A stretch of DNA of 64,000 nucleotides, taken from assembly GCA_029747015.1 (NCBI GenBank), contig JAKOGI010002222.1:62001-126000 (forward strand), given 5' to 3'. This DNA is from Carnegiea gigantea. Taxonomy: Eukaryota; Streptophyta; Magnoliopsida; Caryophyllales; Cactaceae. The translations under genes were made by a program, and so were the position numbers. Positions 1 through 11,978 of the stretch are shown here, piece by piece. The notes under the pieces were generated by a model that saw only the letters and a program-made list of their open reading frames with translations, was not told where the DNA came from and did no database searches. Every line of letters begins with the position of its first letter. Position 1 is the first letter of the stretch.

Positions 1-560
1 CACTATATCTATAGGTGACTCACTTCTAACATCAAAATCCTCATATAGCACAACCTTAGGTGTAGAAGAGCCTAAATTAAGGTTAGTTTCAAGTAAATTA
101 GGCTAGTAGCACTTCGTATTAAAAGAGACCAAATGAGGTGCTTGGTTACTCATTGCTCTAGCCACTTCCTAAAAATTTTGTAATCTACTCTCAAGCTCAT
201 AAAACCAATAAGCATAGTGCTGACATGAGTTAAAATCGTGATCAAAGAAATGACTATAATCACATGATAAAGAAGTACATAGAGGATGAGGATATTCATA
301 AGATGTATAACAGAATTCACCCTCATGTAAATGTATAGCATGCATCACATAAGACTTAGAAATGGGAAACTAAAGATCTCTCCAGCATCTTCCTAAGGAT
401 CAGTAGCCAACTAATCACAGAAGTCCCAAATTTCTTTAAGAGTCTTAGAAAATAGCAAGGATACGTGGTTTCGACATGACCCCATTACTCATACTTAATG
501 ACCTCAAGCTTCACACATGGCACATTTTCCTTTTCTTAAAATATTGATCAAAATATTGGC
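1..560 (-). pseudogene. Decayed relative of the 538-codon gag-only ORF (N-terminal part)
   Basis: Translation of the minus strand, allowing stops and one frameshift near 350, gives a stretch ending in a motif KEIWDF. It aligns with QDEVWDF at residues 42-48 of the ORF at 58715-60331. Further on is a C-x7-H-x4-C pattern (CDYSHFFDHDFNSC, about 195-236) at the same relative place as the zinc knuckle of that ORF, with the second cysteine replaced by serine. No protease or polymerase motif is visible. The reading is broken by TAG and TAA codons, so this copy is dead. The C-terminal tail would lie outside the window. Confidence 0.6.
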
Positions 561-762
561 CGTGGAAAGCTTTTCAATTTACATAAAATACATTATGCTG
601 ATATTGAGAGAAGTAGAAAATTGTCTTGCCCAAGATTTTTTTTTTTTTTTTTTTGGGATTCTAAACAAGACTAAAGCAAGAAAACTAGGAATAATCACAA
701 CTCTAACAAATATAAAACACTGAAAAAGACTATGAAAATAAAAAGTGACCTAATTTCAAACC

Positions 763-795
763 CCCATCCCATCAACGACACCGATAACCTTTTGA
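763..795 (-). other. Degenerate primer-binding site of the left-edge element
   Basis: The minus strand reads a decayed version of the TGGCGCCGTTGCTGGGGA site seen at 60717-60734. The flanking GACCTAAT is kept in both places. It separates the leader (left) from the LTR (right). Identification depends on that comparison and not on the sequence alone. Confidence 0.4.
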
Positions 796-1699
796 ATATT
801 TTCAATACGAACTTTAACCATGAGGGCATAGGATACAACGTAGTAGGTTTAATGGTTGCCGATCATATCCATGGGGATGAGGTATGAAAATTAGGTCACG
901 AATTAAATCTAAACTGGCATATTTACATTAGTAACGACTACCACATTGTCTAAAATGTGCAATAATTAAAGCTTAACAACTAGTTACTTAAATGATCAAA
1001 ATGGGTAATTAGATAGCGAATGAGATTAACATGGCAAAAGAAGACTAAAAGTCTTATATCAAATCTAGTGCCATGAACATTGATCAACTAAGCACATCAA
1101 ATCTAATAAGCTAAATAAGAACTAAAGCGTACGTTGAAAAGAAAACAACACTAAAAAATAAGGGAAGTTGACATTCTGCTAACTTGCGTAAACCAAGCAA
1201 AACAACATGTGTAGAGAGACAATGAGATCAGAAAAAATGTTAAATAAAAGAATTTGCAAAGCCCATTCTATCCTACATTATGCCATAATCATTATGAAAA
1301 TTATATCATCATATCACAACTTATTATTATCAGTCCTAACTTGAATTCACACAAGCCAAAGTTACACCCACAAAGCGAAACCGACACAAACATAACCATG
1401 GTAGGCGAAAACAACGGATGTGGAAGATATGAAATTGAGCTCAAGAATGGTAAAAAAATCAATCAGCAAACAAACTTAGAGAAAAAAATTACTAACTGAA
1501 CAATAGCCATTAGGTACCAAAATGAACAATAGGTGTGAAGGAAAAAAGAACATAAGAAATAATTTGATTAAACAAAACCAAAGTATGAAAACCTAAAAAT
1601 TGAATTGAAGAAAATGGAAGAACAAACTTGAAAAATGACCATTTTTGTCGCAATCGAGCTCTAGCTATTCTTGCGCATCATTGAGCCAAACCAACTAAT

Positions 1700-1973
1700 T
1701 GTTGATAATACAATTTGAAAGATATTATTAAAAAATAGGAATCACTAAAAATAAGGAAAATAAATCAAAGATGAAGCGATAATTAGGTAGTTGTTTTATC
1801 TTTCTTCTTATGTATAAATATGCAAACGTATTTCTTCAACAACAAATGAATTATAGAAAGATTACCTTTTTTACAATAGCATTTTATTATATCTCTCCTC
1901 CTTAATTTCTTTGCTTAGCAATCATATTGAATATATTCTAAAATATTCTAAACTTGTTTTAGAGCCTCAAACA
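1700..1973 (+). repeat. 5' LTR of outer copia
   Basis: Starts TGTTGATAAT and matches the 3' LTR at 10844 over its length, with small differences. TATAAATA at 1813-1820 is the likely promoter of the element. The end is set by the loss of similarity after CCTCAAAC and by the primer-binding site at 1981. Confidence 0.8.
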
Positions 1974-2329
1974 CTAATAGTGGTATTAGAGCTAGAACAA
2001 ATCCAAGCCATCCCATAAAATTTTCACATTCTGGAAAGCTTATTAAAAAACCACATTTTCTTAATTAAATTCCCACTGAAATTTAACTTCATATAGCTAT
2101 TATGGCATCAATTTCAAACACAATTTTCATTAATTCATCACCGAACAATTAGGTACCAATATTCAACAGAGAAAGTTATCAAATATGGAGTATTTAAATG
2201 ATAACTCTATTAATTACACAAGATCTATGAAATATAGTAGAGGATGGATATGAAGTCCTACCTATAGAACCCAAAGAAAATGAAGCTTATGATGACAACA
2301 AGAGAAAACAATACAAAGAAAGTAAAGAA

Positions 2330-2696
2330 TGTTAAATTAAGTAAAGTCATATTTTCGGCTTTGTGATAAAATAGCCTGTTACATTTATAGAAGCGAGAAA
2401 ACAATAGCACAAGAAGTTTCCTTTTTTTAGTTAAAAATTTTTATATAAATTGTTACGTTTTCATTATAATTGATATCACATTTTAAGAGAGAGAAATACA
2501 AAGAAGCATAAGGATTTAGAGAGAAAATATTATTTCTCCTACTATTGTTCGTAAAGCTGGTATTCTCTCCTTATGTTTAGAGAGCATTTGTCATATCGCT
2601 TTGTATATCAATTCCTAAATTTCTCAATCCTATTTTAGCAGTGGGAGATACATTTGTTTTTTTTTTTTTTTTGGTTGTAATCTTCTGATCATAACA
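2330..2696 (+). repeat. 5' LTR of inner copia
   Basis: Starts TGTTAAATTAAG and ends in ATAACA, followed one base later by the primer-binding site. It matches 6682-7037 closely; the T run at 2657-2672 is longer here. A TATATAAA-like box lies near 2440-2448. Confidence 0.9.
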
Positions 2697-2697
2697 A

Positions 2698-2709
2698 TGG
2701 TATCAGAAC
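2698..2709 (+). other. Primer-binding site (initiator tRNA-Met type) of inner copia
   Basis: TGGTATCAGAAC lies one base after the 5' LTR. It matches the start of the usual plant site TGGTATCAGAGC, complementary to the 3' end of initiator methionine tRNA, with one change. Confidence 0.85.
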
Positions 2710-2735
2710 GAAGTTAACTTATACTGGTTAATATT

Positions 2736-5700
2736 ATGGCGGCAAAATATGAGATTGAGAAGTTCAGTAGGAGTAATTTCTCCCTTTGGAAATTGAAAAT
2801 TAAGGCAGTATTAAGGAAAGACCATTGCATAGCAACAATTGAGGTCAACCCTGAATGATTAACTGACGACAAATAGAAAGCGATAGACAACAATGCTAAT
2901 GCTAATCTGCATCTGGCATTAGCAGATTCAGTCTTATTGAGCGCCGAAGAGAAAACGAATGCGAAGAAAATCTAGGAGGCACTCACCAGATTACATGAAA
3001 CAAAGTCATCCATAATAAGATATTCTTGAAAAGAAAGCTTTATACTCTTTGACTGAGTGAGTCCATATCGATAACGGATCACATCAACAATCTAAATACG
3101 CTATTTCCAAAACTCGCGACGATGAACTATAATATAAAAGAAAAGGAGTGTGAGCAGCTTCTGCTTCAAAGTCTACCTAACTCATATGACCAGCTCATCA
3201 TCAATTTGACAAACAATGTGCTTACGGACTTTCTAGATGTCAATGATGTTGCAGCGGCTGTCCTACAAGAGGAATCTAAGGCGCAAAAGTAATGAAGACA
3301 TATCGTCCTCTTCACAACAAACGGATGCATTATCGATAATGAGAGGAAGATCAACAGAGTGCAACTCCAGTGGGAGTCAAAATCATGGAAGATCGAAGTC
3401 ACAAAACAAGAAATATGTCAAATGTTACTTTTATGGCAAAAGAGGACATATTAAAAGGTATTATTGGAATTATAAGAAGAGTATAGAAAAGACTTCTGAA
3501 GCAACAACCTCTCAAGGATATATTGCTAGTACATCGGATGATGGAGAAATCTTATGCGCAGATAGATCAATAACTTCTAAAGCGAATTCACTCAATGATG
3601 TTTGGGTACTAGACTCAGGAGCAACATGGCACATGATATCTCGACAGGATTGGTTTCACTCATATAAACCTATCCCTAAAGGATATGTGTTCATGGGAGA
3701 TGATCGTGCTTTGGAGATTATTGGTATTGGCACCATCAAATTAATGATGCATAATGAAATTGTCCGTACTATCCAAGTGGTATGACATATAAAAGGCCTG
3801 AAGAAAAATTTATTATCTATTGGCCAATTTGATGATCTTGGGCTTAAGACCCAAATTGCAAATGGTATTATGAAAGTTGTCAAAGGTGCACTCATTGTGA
3901 TAAAGGCAGAGAAGACCTCTTCCAAAATATTCATGCTTCAAGGACATACGTTAAAATATGGAGATGCATCTGTTGCTTCTACCAATAAAGAAGAATCAAT
4001 GATAAAATGGCATTATAAATTAGGCCACATGTTAGAACGTGGTATAAACATTCTTGCAGAATGTAATCGCCTGCCCGAACACACATCGTTAAACTTACCG
4101 TTTTGTGAGCATTGTGTTGTGAGTAAGCAAAACAGATTAAAGTTCGAAAGATCTACTGCCACGAGCAAACACATACTAGACTTGATTCATTCTAATGTGT
4201 GGGAATCACCAGTTACTTCCCTAGGAAGAGCAAAATATTTTGTTTCATTTGTTGATGATTACTCTAGGAGAACATGGGTGTACCCAATCAAGAAGAAGTC
4301 AAATGTGTTTCCAGTATTTAAGGAATTCAAAGCTCCAGTGGAACTTGAACATGGAAAAAGAAGTAAATGTTTGAGGAAAGATAATGAAGGAGGCGATTTC
4401 CTAGCATTTTGTAGACAAGAAGGTATTCAAAGACAATTCACAGTTATCGACACACCTTGACAAAATAGGGTGGCTGAGCAGATGAATAGGACTCTCTTAG
4501 AAAAAACAAGAGCTATGTTGAGAACTATGAAACTTACCAAGTCTTTTTAGGCAGAAGCAGTCAAAACTGCCAGCTACATAATAAATCGATCACCGTCAAC
4601 GGCTATAGATTTAAAAACTCCAATGGAGATGTGGAATGGAAAGTCGGTCGATTATTCTTCTTTACATGTGTTTGAATGTCCCGTAAATGTAATATACAAA
4701 TCGCAAGAAAGAACAAAACTTGATTCGAAATCTAGAAGATGTATATTCCTAGCTTATGCTGATGGTGTTAAGGGGTATCGCCTGTGGGATCCCACTACCC
4801 GCAAGGTTATTATCAGCAGGGATGTTGTATTTACAGAATGAAGAACTACAAAATAAAGATGATAAGACATCTAAAGAGACTACTATAGTAAATATAAATG
4901 GTGAGCCTAGAAAGGATGATTCTTCTGAAGCAGACCCAGAACAAGAGGAACAAGAGTCAGGGAGGGTCAATGATACAGAACTTCGATAATCACATCGTCA
5001 AATAAGAAAACCTTCATAGCACTCAGATTATGTTATGGCAAGCCATGGTGCATACTATCTCCTAACAGAAGATCGAGAGCCATGGACTTTTGAAAGGGCT
5101 CTGAATAGCCCAAATGCTTCTCTGTGGATGGTAGCAATATGGGAAGAAATAGAAGCCTTACACAGAAGTAAGACATGGGAACTTATTCCACTTCCACAAG
5201 GACGGAAAGGCATTGATAACAAATGGGTTTATAAGATTAAATGAGATGGTAATGATCAAGTAGAAAGATATCGTGCGAGACTGGTGGTAAAAGGATATGC
5301 TGAGAAAGAAGGTATTGACTTTAATAAGATATTTTCTCTATTTGTAGATTTACAACTATAAGAGTAGTCCTGGCTATATGTGCTACATTTGATTTACATC
5401 TAGAATAGATGGATGTAAAGACGGCTTTTCCTCATGGAGAACTTAAAGAAGATGTGTACATGCTCCAGCTGGAAGGGTTTAAAGAAAAAGGAAAAGAAAG
5501 CTTAGTTTGTAGGCTAACCAAATCTCTATACGGTCTAAAGCAGGTGCCAGGGTGTTGGTGCAAGAGATTTGGTTTCTTTATTATTAGCCTTGGATACAAT
5601 AGACTTAATTCAGGCCATTGTGCATATTCCAAGAGGTTTGGGGACAATGATTTGATCATTTTATTATTGTTCGTGGATGATATGTTGGTTGTAAGCCCCA

Positions 5701-6643
5701 ATAAAGATCGAGTCCAAGAATTAAAGGCATAGCTGGTTAGGGAGTTTGATATGAAGGATTTAGGACCAGCAAACAAGATTTTAGGGATGCAAATACACCG
5801 AGACTGAAAAGATGGGAAGATTTGGCTTTCTTAAAAAAATTATCTAAAGAAAATCTTGCAACGCTTCTACATGTAACCGAACATCAACCTACTTCCCATT
5901 AATTATAAATTGTCCTCAATTATGAGCCCTAGAAGTGAAGTTAAAAGGATAGAAATGTGTCGAGTGCCATATGCATCAGTAGTCGGAAGCCTAATGTATG
6001 CCATGATCTGTACAAGACCAGATATTGCTCAGGCAGTGGGAGTGGTGAGTAGATTTATAGCAAAACCTAGTCGAGAGCATTGGAATGGTGTGAAGAGGAT
6101 CCTTATATACATTAAAGGGACCTCAGGTGAAACATTATGTTTTGGAGGATCAGAATTTTTCGCCAAAGGTTATGTTGACTTAGATTTTGCAGGTGACTTT
6201 GACAAAAGAAAACCTACTATGGGTTATGTGTTTATTCTTGCAGTTGGTGCAGTAAATTGGGTGTCAAAGCTACAAACTATTGTAGCATTGTCTACTACAG
6301 AAGCTAAATACATGGCAGCTACTAAAGCTTGCAAGTAAGCAATTTGGATAAAAAGATTAATGGAAGAACTTGGACACAAAGAACAAATGATTCCAGTATA
6401 TTGTGATAGCCAAAGTGCATTACACATTGCAAGAAACCCAACTTTTCATTCCAGGACGAAACATATTGATATTTAGTATCATTTTGTTCGTATCATTTTG
6501 TTCGAAAAGTAGTAGAGGAAGGGACCATGGATATGCAAAAGATTTACACAAAAGATAACCTAGCAGATATTATGACTAAGCTAGTTAATACTGACAAGCC
6601 ATACGGTGCAGATCCTCCTATGGCTTGTTTGAAACACAAGTAG
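2736..6643 (+). pseudogene. Copia gag-pol polyprotein, inner element, broken
   Basis: ATG at 2736 opens a Gag of the plant copia type (motifs EKFSRSNFSLWK, IIRYS). Domains in order: zinc knuckle near 3424-3465 with the second cysteine lost (CYFYGKRGH); aspartic protease with DSGA at 3611-3622; GAG-pre-integrase 4007-4140 (HYKLGH and C-x2-C); integrase core about 4180-4540 with FVDDYSR, then RKDNEGG where SDNGGE is usual, then the glutamate in LLEKTRAML; reverse transcriptase about 5035-5760 with FVDD at 5670-5681 in place of YVDD; RNase H about 5960-6540 with ALSTTEAKYMA and YCDSQSA. In-frame stops (for example near 2856, 4458, 4548, 5242, 6336) and frameshifts show it is non-functional. Confidence 0.9.
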
Positions 6644-6681
6644 CATAAGGCTTGCCAAAAAGATAACTTTAAGTGGGAAAT

Positions 6682-7037
6682 TATTAAATTAAGTAAAGTC
6701 ATATTTTTGACTTTGAGATAAAATAGCCTGCTACATTTATAGAATCAAGAAAACAGCAGGAAAATAAGTTTCCCTTTTTTAGTTGAACATTTTTATACAA
6801 ATTGTTACATTTTCATTGTAATTAATATCTCATTTTAAGAGAGAGAAATATAAAGAAGCATAAGGATTTAGAGAGAAAATATTATTTCTCCTACTATTGT
6901 TTGTAATGCTGGTATTCTCTCCTTATATTTAGAGAGCATTTGTCATATCACTTTGTATATCAATTCCTAAATTTCTCATTCCTATTTTAGCAATGTGAGA
7001 TATAGTTTTTTTTTTTTGTAATCTTCGGATCCTAACA
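6682..7037 (+). repeat. 3' LTR of inner copia
   Basis: Matches the 5' LTR at 2330. The first two bases are TA here and TG in the 5' copy. A purine tract AAGTGGG at 6671-6677 precedes it. It ends CTAACA, followed by target duplication AAGAA. Confidence 0.9.
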
Positions 7038-7779
7038 AAGAAAGGGATTGTTGTGCTCTTTCATTAATCCAATGAGGAGTTACACAACAAATATTTCCAC
7101 AAATTATAGTCGTAACAACATCTAAGCAAGCTTGGACAATTCTATCATATGCATATATAGGGCCTCAAAAAAGGTAATCCTTATAAAACTTCAATCCTTA
7201 TGGAAGGAATTTGACACATTATTAATGGAAGGAGAAAATATTTAACCATTCTTTACTCGCGTCTCTAACATTATCAATCAAATTAGAACATATGGGGACA
7301 TGATTGTAGACATAAAAATTGTACAAAAATTTTAAGGAGCCTTCTTCCAAAATATGAACAGATCGTGGTTGTTATAGAAGAATCAAAAGATTTATCTAAG
7401 GTTTCCCTTACTGAGTTGATGGTATCTCTTCAAGCACATGAGGAAAGAATGCATAGGATTTCTGAACCCCCATTACAGCAGGCTTTTCAAGCCAAATTAA
7501 AATTCTCCAACAATGGAGAAAATAAAAAGAGAATAGTCACAATAGGAATTTTCCGCAAAGAAGATGAACACCAAATAATCGTAGTAGGGGGAGAGGAAAT
7601 CATAAAAACCAAGGAAGCCATTGTGATGGAAAATCGGGTTCATAATGTAGAGTGTGCAAGCTGAATAATCACAATACAAATAATTGTCAATTTAAATGCA
7701 AAACGTGTGCATAGCATGTTCATCATATAAGGGATTATCAAAATCTATCACAATAAGGTTGAGGCCAATTTCTCAGAGA

Positions 7780-10700
7780 AAAATGACATTGTCGAGAACG
7801 TCTTCTACTCTTATTTAAAATACTCAGCAAGAGTCCAAAGATAAAAATTCATTCATCCGACTCAACAAAAATATAAAATCTAGTATCGCACTTGGTGATG
7901 GGATGACCCAGGAAGTTGTTAGTAAACGGATAATAGTTGTAAAAGCCAAAAATGACACTAGTAAATTTATTCAAGATGTTCTTTATCTCCCTGGCTTAGC
8001 ACAAAATCTACTAAGTGTGGGGAAACTAGTCCGAGGAGATTATTTGGTAAAGTTTAACAACAATAATTGCTTCGTATATGACAAAAATAATGACATGTTA
8101 ATAGCCGAAGTTGCAATGAACTCAAATAGAATTTTCACCTTGAAGATGCTAATGGAGCAAAAAGTTGCTATTTCTAGTACCATGGATGATTCTATCTTAT
8201 GGCATCAGAGGTATGGACATCTAAATTTCTATAGCCTCAGAATCCTAGCCAAAAGGATATGGTTATTGCTTTGCCTGGTACCAATAACAGTAACAAAATA
8301 TGCGAGGCTTGTATCCTTTGAAAAATGCATCAGCTACCTTTTCCTAAAACTTCATGGACGGCCAAGGCTATGCTTTAACTAGTTCAAGTTGATATATAGG
8401 GGCCAATTACAAATACGAGTTTGGGTGGAGAAAGAGATTTTCTATTATTGTTGATGATTATACTCGCTTGATGTGGGTATATTTTTTAGAACACAAATTA
8501 GAAACATTTTCCTATTTTTCATAATTCAAAGCCCTAAATGAAGAACAAAATGGACATGGTTTAAAATTCTTAAGAATAGATCACGAAGGAGAGTTTACCA
8601 GTCATGAATTAGCAAGTATTCAGAGAGCAAGGAATCAAAAGAGAATTGACAATAAGACATACACTACAACAAAATGGAGTTGTAGATATGAGAAATAGAG
8701 CTATAGTAGAAATGCCATGTAGGACGCTACAAGGCAAAAATTTGCCAAAGAATTATTCAGCTAAAGCTATTAACATAGCCATCTACATTCCCTATCGATC
8801 TGCCATGAGAGCTATTTTAAATAAAACACCATATGAAGCATGGTGTAATAAGAAGCTGAAGGTAGAACATTGTCAAAATTTTTGGTTGCATAACCTTTTC
8901 TCATATCCCGAGAGAGAATAGGGAAAATTAGATAGAAAAGGAGAAAATACAGTTTTGTTGGTTATTGGTGAAGAATCCAAAGGATGTCATCTCTACAACC
9001 CAAATACCAAGAAATTAGTTACATTAAGAGATGTCTGCCAAATGGAGTTGGTCAAAGGATCCAATAGAACAACCTACACAAAACTATTTTCAATATCAAG
9101 ACTACTATCCCATGGAATAACCCTAAGTTATAGATGCAGCATCTCCATCGAGTCCCTTATCTTTTAATGATCCCAGCTCCTTAAGTCCACCTCTAAATCT
9201 AAGCTCTACAAATTCTCAACAACCTCCATGATTATCACAAAGAGAAAGACGTCCACCAACTTGTCTACAAGATTATGAATGTGGCCAAGCAATTGAAGCA
9301 TTTTTTGCCAGTGAAGCACACACTTTCGAACAAGCATCTAGAGATGATAAGTTGGTTGATGTTATGGATGAGGAAATAAAAATGATTGAGAAGAACAATA
9401 CGCAGAAATCATTAGATAAGCCTCAAGAGAAAGATGGAATTGCTCTTAAATGGGTTTATAAAATTGCACAACAAGGATGGCTTAATTAAGAAATATAATG
9501 CACGCTTAGTTGCTAAAGGATACTCTCAACAAGCAGGACTTGATTTTAATGAGACATTTGCTCAAGTTGTTCGTATGGGGACAATAAGGACTGTATTAGC
9601 CATAGCAGCATAACTAAAGCTATGAGTTTTCCAATTAGTTGTAAAATTGACATTTCTAAATGGTAAATTAGAAGAGGAAGTATATGTTGAACAGCCACGG
9701 GGTTATGTGGTGGAAAACCAACAAGAAAATGCTTATCGACTATAGAAAGCCCTTTATGGCCTTAAACAAGTGACATGTGCTTGGAATGGTAAAATAGATA
9801 ACTACATTCTTCAAAGTGGCTTTTTCAAAAGTCCAGGTGAGCGTCCTTATACATTAAGATTGAATGGCGAACCTTTCTTATTTTATGTTTATATCTAGAT
9901 GATCTCATTTATACAGGATCAAATCAAAACATGATCGAAGATTTAAAAAAGACAATGATGTCAGAATATGAAATGACCAATCTTGGTATGATGAAATATT
10001 TTCTCAGCATGCAAGTGAAACAAAGTCCATGAAGAATTTTTCTTTCTCAGGAGAAATATGCAAATGATTTACTCAAGAAATTCAAGATGACCAACTATAA
10101 GCCATTAAGTACACCTATGGTTATAAATGAAAAACTTTCCAAGAACAATGGACAAGAAAACATTAATGCATCGACTTATTGAAGCTTAGTTGGACACTAA
10201 TTTATCTCACTAACACAAGGTTAGATGTTGTGCATGCAATTAGGATTGTTTTTTAGGTTTATGAGTGAACCTAGCAAACATCATTTTACAACAGCCAAAA
10301 GAATACTACGATATATTAAAGGGACAAAGAATTTTGGCATTCTATCCAAAGCAGAACAAGCTGATAAGCTCGGCGAATTAGTAATTGGGCAGGATGTATA
10401 GATGATAGAAAAAGTACAAGGGGATATGTTTTTCAACTGGGTTCTAAGGTCACATCATGATCTTCGAAAAAAATAAAAACAATAGTGGCATTATCATTTA
10501 CAGAAGTGGAATACATGCCAGCAATAAGTGATGCATATAAAACAGTTTGGCTTCGAAGAATTTTCAGAGACATATAAGATGGCAAGAAAGGACCAACTAC
10601 AATATTTTGCGACAACTTGTCAACAACTGCAATGACGAAAAATCCTGTCTTTTAGAGCCTAACCAAGCGTATTGAGTTACAACATCACTCCATTCGGGAA

Positions 10701-10815
10701 CTAGTAGAAAAGGTGAAATTGAACTTCAATTTTGTAAAACAGGTGAACAACTAGCGGACATATTCACAAAAGCAATTCCAATAGAAAAGTTTATCAACTT
10801 CAAATAGCAACTTGG
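7780..10815 (+). pseudogene. Copia pol of outer element, degenerate
   Basis: Recognisable pieces in order: a segment with VLYLPGLAQNLLSVGKL (about 7975-8030) that follows the protease in copia; GAG-pre-integrase with LWHQRYGHLN (about 8198-8228); integrase pieces 8400-8900, including a TP-x-QNGV-like stretch near 8660; reverse transcriptase 9360-10030 with ALKWVYKI (about 9445); RNase H 10220-10790 with a TKRI...HHSIRELV-like end. The protease DSG motif is not clear. Stops and frameshifts are frequent, more so than in the inner copia, in line with greater age. Confidence 0.8.
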
Positions 10816-10843
10816 AGTACAAGGTTTTTCAAATTAAGGGAAG

Positions 10844-11126
10844 TGTTGAAAATATAATTTGGAAAATATTATTAAAAAAGTAAAAAAATAGGAGTCACTA
10901 AAAACGAGGAAAGTACATGAAAGATGAGAATAATTAGGTACTTGTTTTATCTTTCATCTTATGTATAAATATGCAAATGTATTTCCTCAACAACATATGA
11001 ATTATATAAAGATTACCTTTTTTTTTACAATAACATCTTATTATCTCTCCTCCTCAATTTCTTTGCTTAGCAATCATATTGAACATATTCTAAAATATTC
11101 TAAACTTGTTTTTACAGCCTCAAATA
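10844..11126 (+). repeat. 3' LTR of outer copia
   Basis: Starts TGTTGAAAAT after a purine tract (10832-10843) and matches 1700-1973, including TATAAATA at 10964-10971. The last bases differ from the 5' copy, so the end is within about 15 bases. Confidence 0.8.
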
Positions 11127-11936
11127 GTAGCACCATTAACCTACTAAATTTGGAATAGAGGAAAAAGGAGAAAGATTTCAAAATCAAACCAATTAGTGTA
11201 ATTTCAGGCCAAAATTATGAGTCTTTACTCAATATCAAAAGAATCAAAAATAATTGCAGTAATTGAAGCCTAAAGGAACATATCTAAAATTAGAAAACTC
11301 GGAAATATACGTAACTTAAAACCTTAAAATTCTAGTATCTACCACTATTTATCTAGACGAAGCTCTGGTATTCTACTAAAGCTAAGACCAAATCATTGTA
11401 GCTACTGTTTTCTTTTATAGAAGTCAATGATGGCTCCCTTTCACATCTTAGTCATTAGTTTTTCCCCAAGTGAATGATGGAGATGGTCCTCGATTACAGA
11501 GGTGGGTGAACTACAGATGGGGGAAGAGAGATAACGCACAATGTTATCAATGTGCGCATAGTCGATGATGGGTGCCTAATGTTGCTGATGGCCAATGATC
11601 CACACCAGATGAAGGAAAAAGGTTGGATTCATTGCTCAAATGAATGAAGGGCAGAAAAAAAAAAAACATTAAGAGAGCAAAAGTGATACGAAGAATTAAA
11701 AGTCACATGAGTCGTGCATGACTAGAGATGAGCATTTTTTTGTTTTTTGGGATTTTATTTTTCTCTTTTCTTGGATGAGCTAAATAAGAATGGATTGAGC
11801 TACACTACAACAATGGAGCACAAATTCTATGTTATAGCATTTTTCTCACAAATTTGTAATTTATATGCAAAACAATAAAAATCAAATAAATGTCCAAAAA
11901 TAATAATTATTACATATCAAAATAGGTAATTTAGGG

Positions 11937-11978
11937 ACACACACACACACACACACACACTCTCTCTCTCTCTCTCTC
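11937..11978. repeat. Compound AC/TC microsatellite
   Basis: (AC)12 followed by (TC)9. It sits at the place where the LTR of the left-edge element would end. Confidence 0.95.

Larger units (their letters stand above)
2330..7037 (+). mobile_element. Inner Ty1/copia retrotransposon with perfect 5-bp target duplication
   Basis: Complete in structure: 5' LTR 2330-2696, primer-binding site at 2698, gag-pol 2736 to about 6640, purine tract at 6671-6677, 3' LTR 6682-7037. The bases AAGAA occur directly before (2325-2329) and after (7038-7042), a perfect target-site duplication. The insertion splits the Gag region of the outer copia, so it is the younger of the two. The pol frame has many in-frame stops and frameshifts, so it is not autonomous now. 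Confidence 0.95.
2102..7760 (+). pseudogene. Gag of outer copia, split by the inner copia
   Basis: The first part (2102-2329) starts with ATG and encodes a copia Gag N-terminus with the YQIWS motif in place of the family's Y-W-x-W pattern and the motif NIVEDGYE. The frame is cut at 2330 by the inner element and resumes after 7042. The second part (about 7200-7664) encodes the typical EESKDLS...LMVSLQAHEERM Gag segment and then a degraded zinc-knuckle region near 7650-7700. Several stops are present in both parts. Known role of the family: packaging of element RNA into virus-like particles; this copy cannot make it. Confidence 0.8.
1700..11126 (+). mobile_element. Outer Ty1/copia retrotransposon, degenerate, interrupted by a second copia
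   Basis: Two related LTRs of about 275-283 bases (1700-1973 and 10844-11126) both begin TGTTGA, contain TATAAATA (1813-1820, 10964-10971) and flank a gag-pol region. A primer-binding-like site TGGTATTAGAGC begins at 1981 and a purine tract precedes the 3' LTR at 10832-10843. The element lies on the plus strand. A younger copia interrupts its gag at 2330-7037. The base string before the 5' LTR is CTAAT; I did not find a clean copy after the 3' LTR, so the right end is approximate. The reading frames carry many stops. Confidence 0.85.
1..11938 (-). mobile_element. Remnant of a gag-only type LTR element, LTR split by nested copia insertions
   Basis: Minus-strand element whose 3' part lies left of the window. 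Reading right to left I see an LTR (about 11938 to 11127, then 1699 to about 796 once the copia insertion is removed, about 1.7 kb in total), a decayed primer-binding site near 763-795, a leader with a T run at 633-652, and a Gag-like ORF remnant at 1-560. The LTR has the same order of parts as the 1.65-kb LTR of the element at 55594-62388: a related start block (cf. 855-900), a GA-rich block (cf. 11450-11660) and an AT-rich end. The leader flank GACCTAAT (747-754) is also shared. Assignment rests on my alignment by eye of diverged sequence; boundaries are approximate. Confidence 0.55.

Noticed and set aside
10433..10615. 60-codon minus-strand ORF
   Set aside because: Antisense to the RNase H region of the outer copia.
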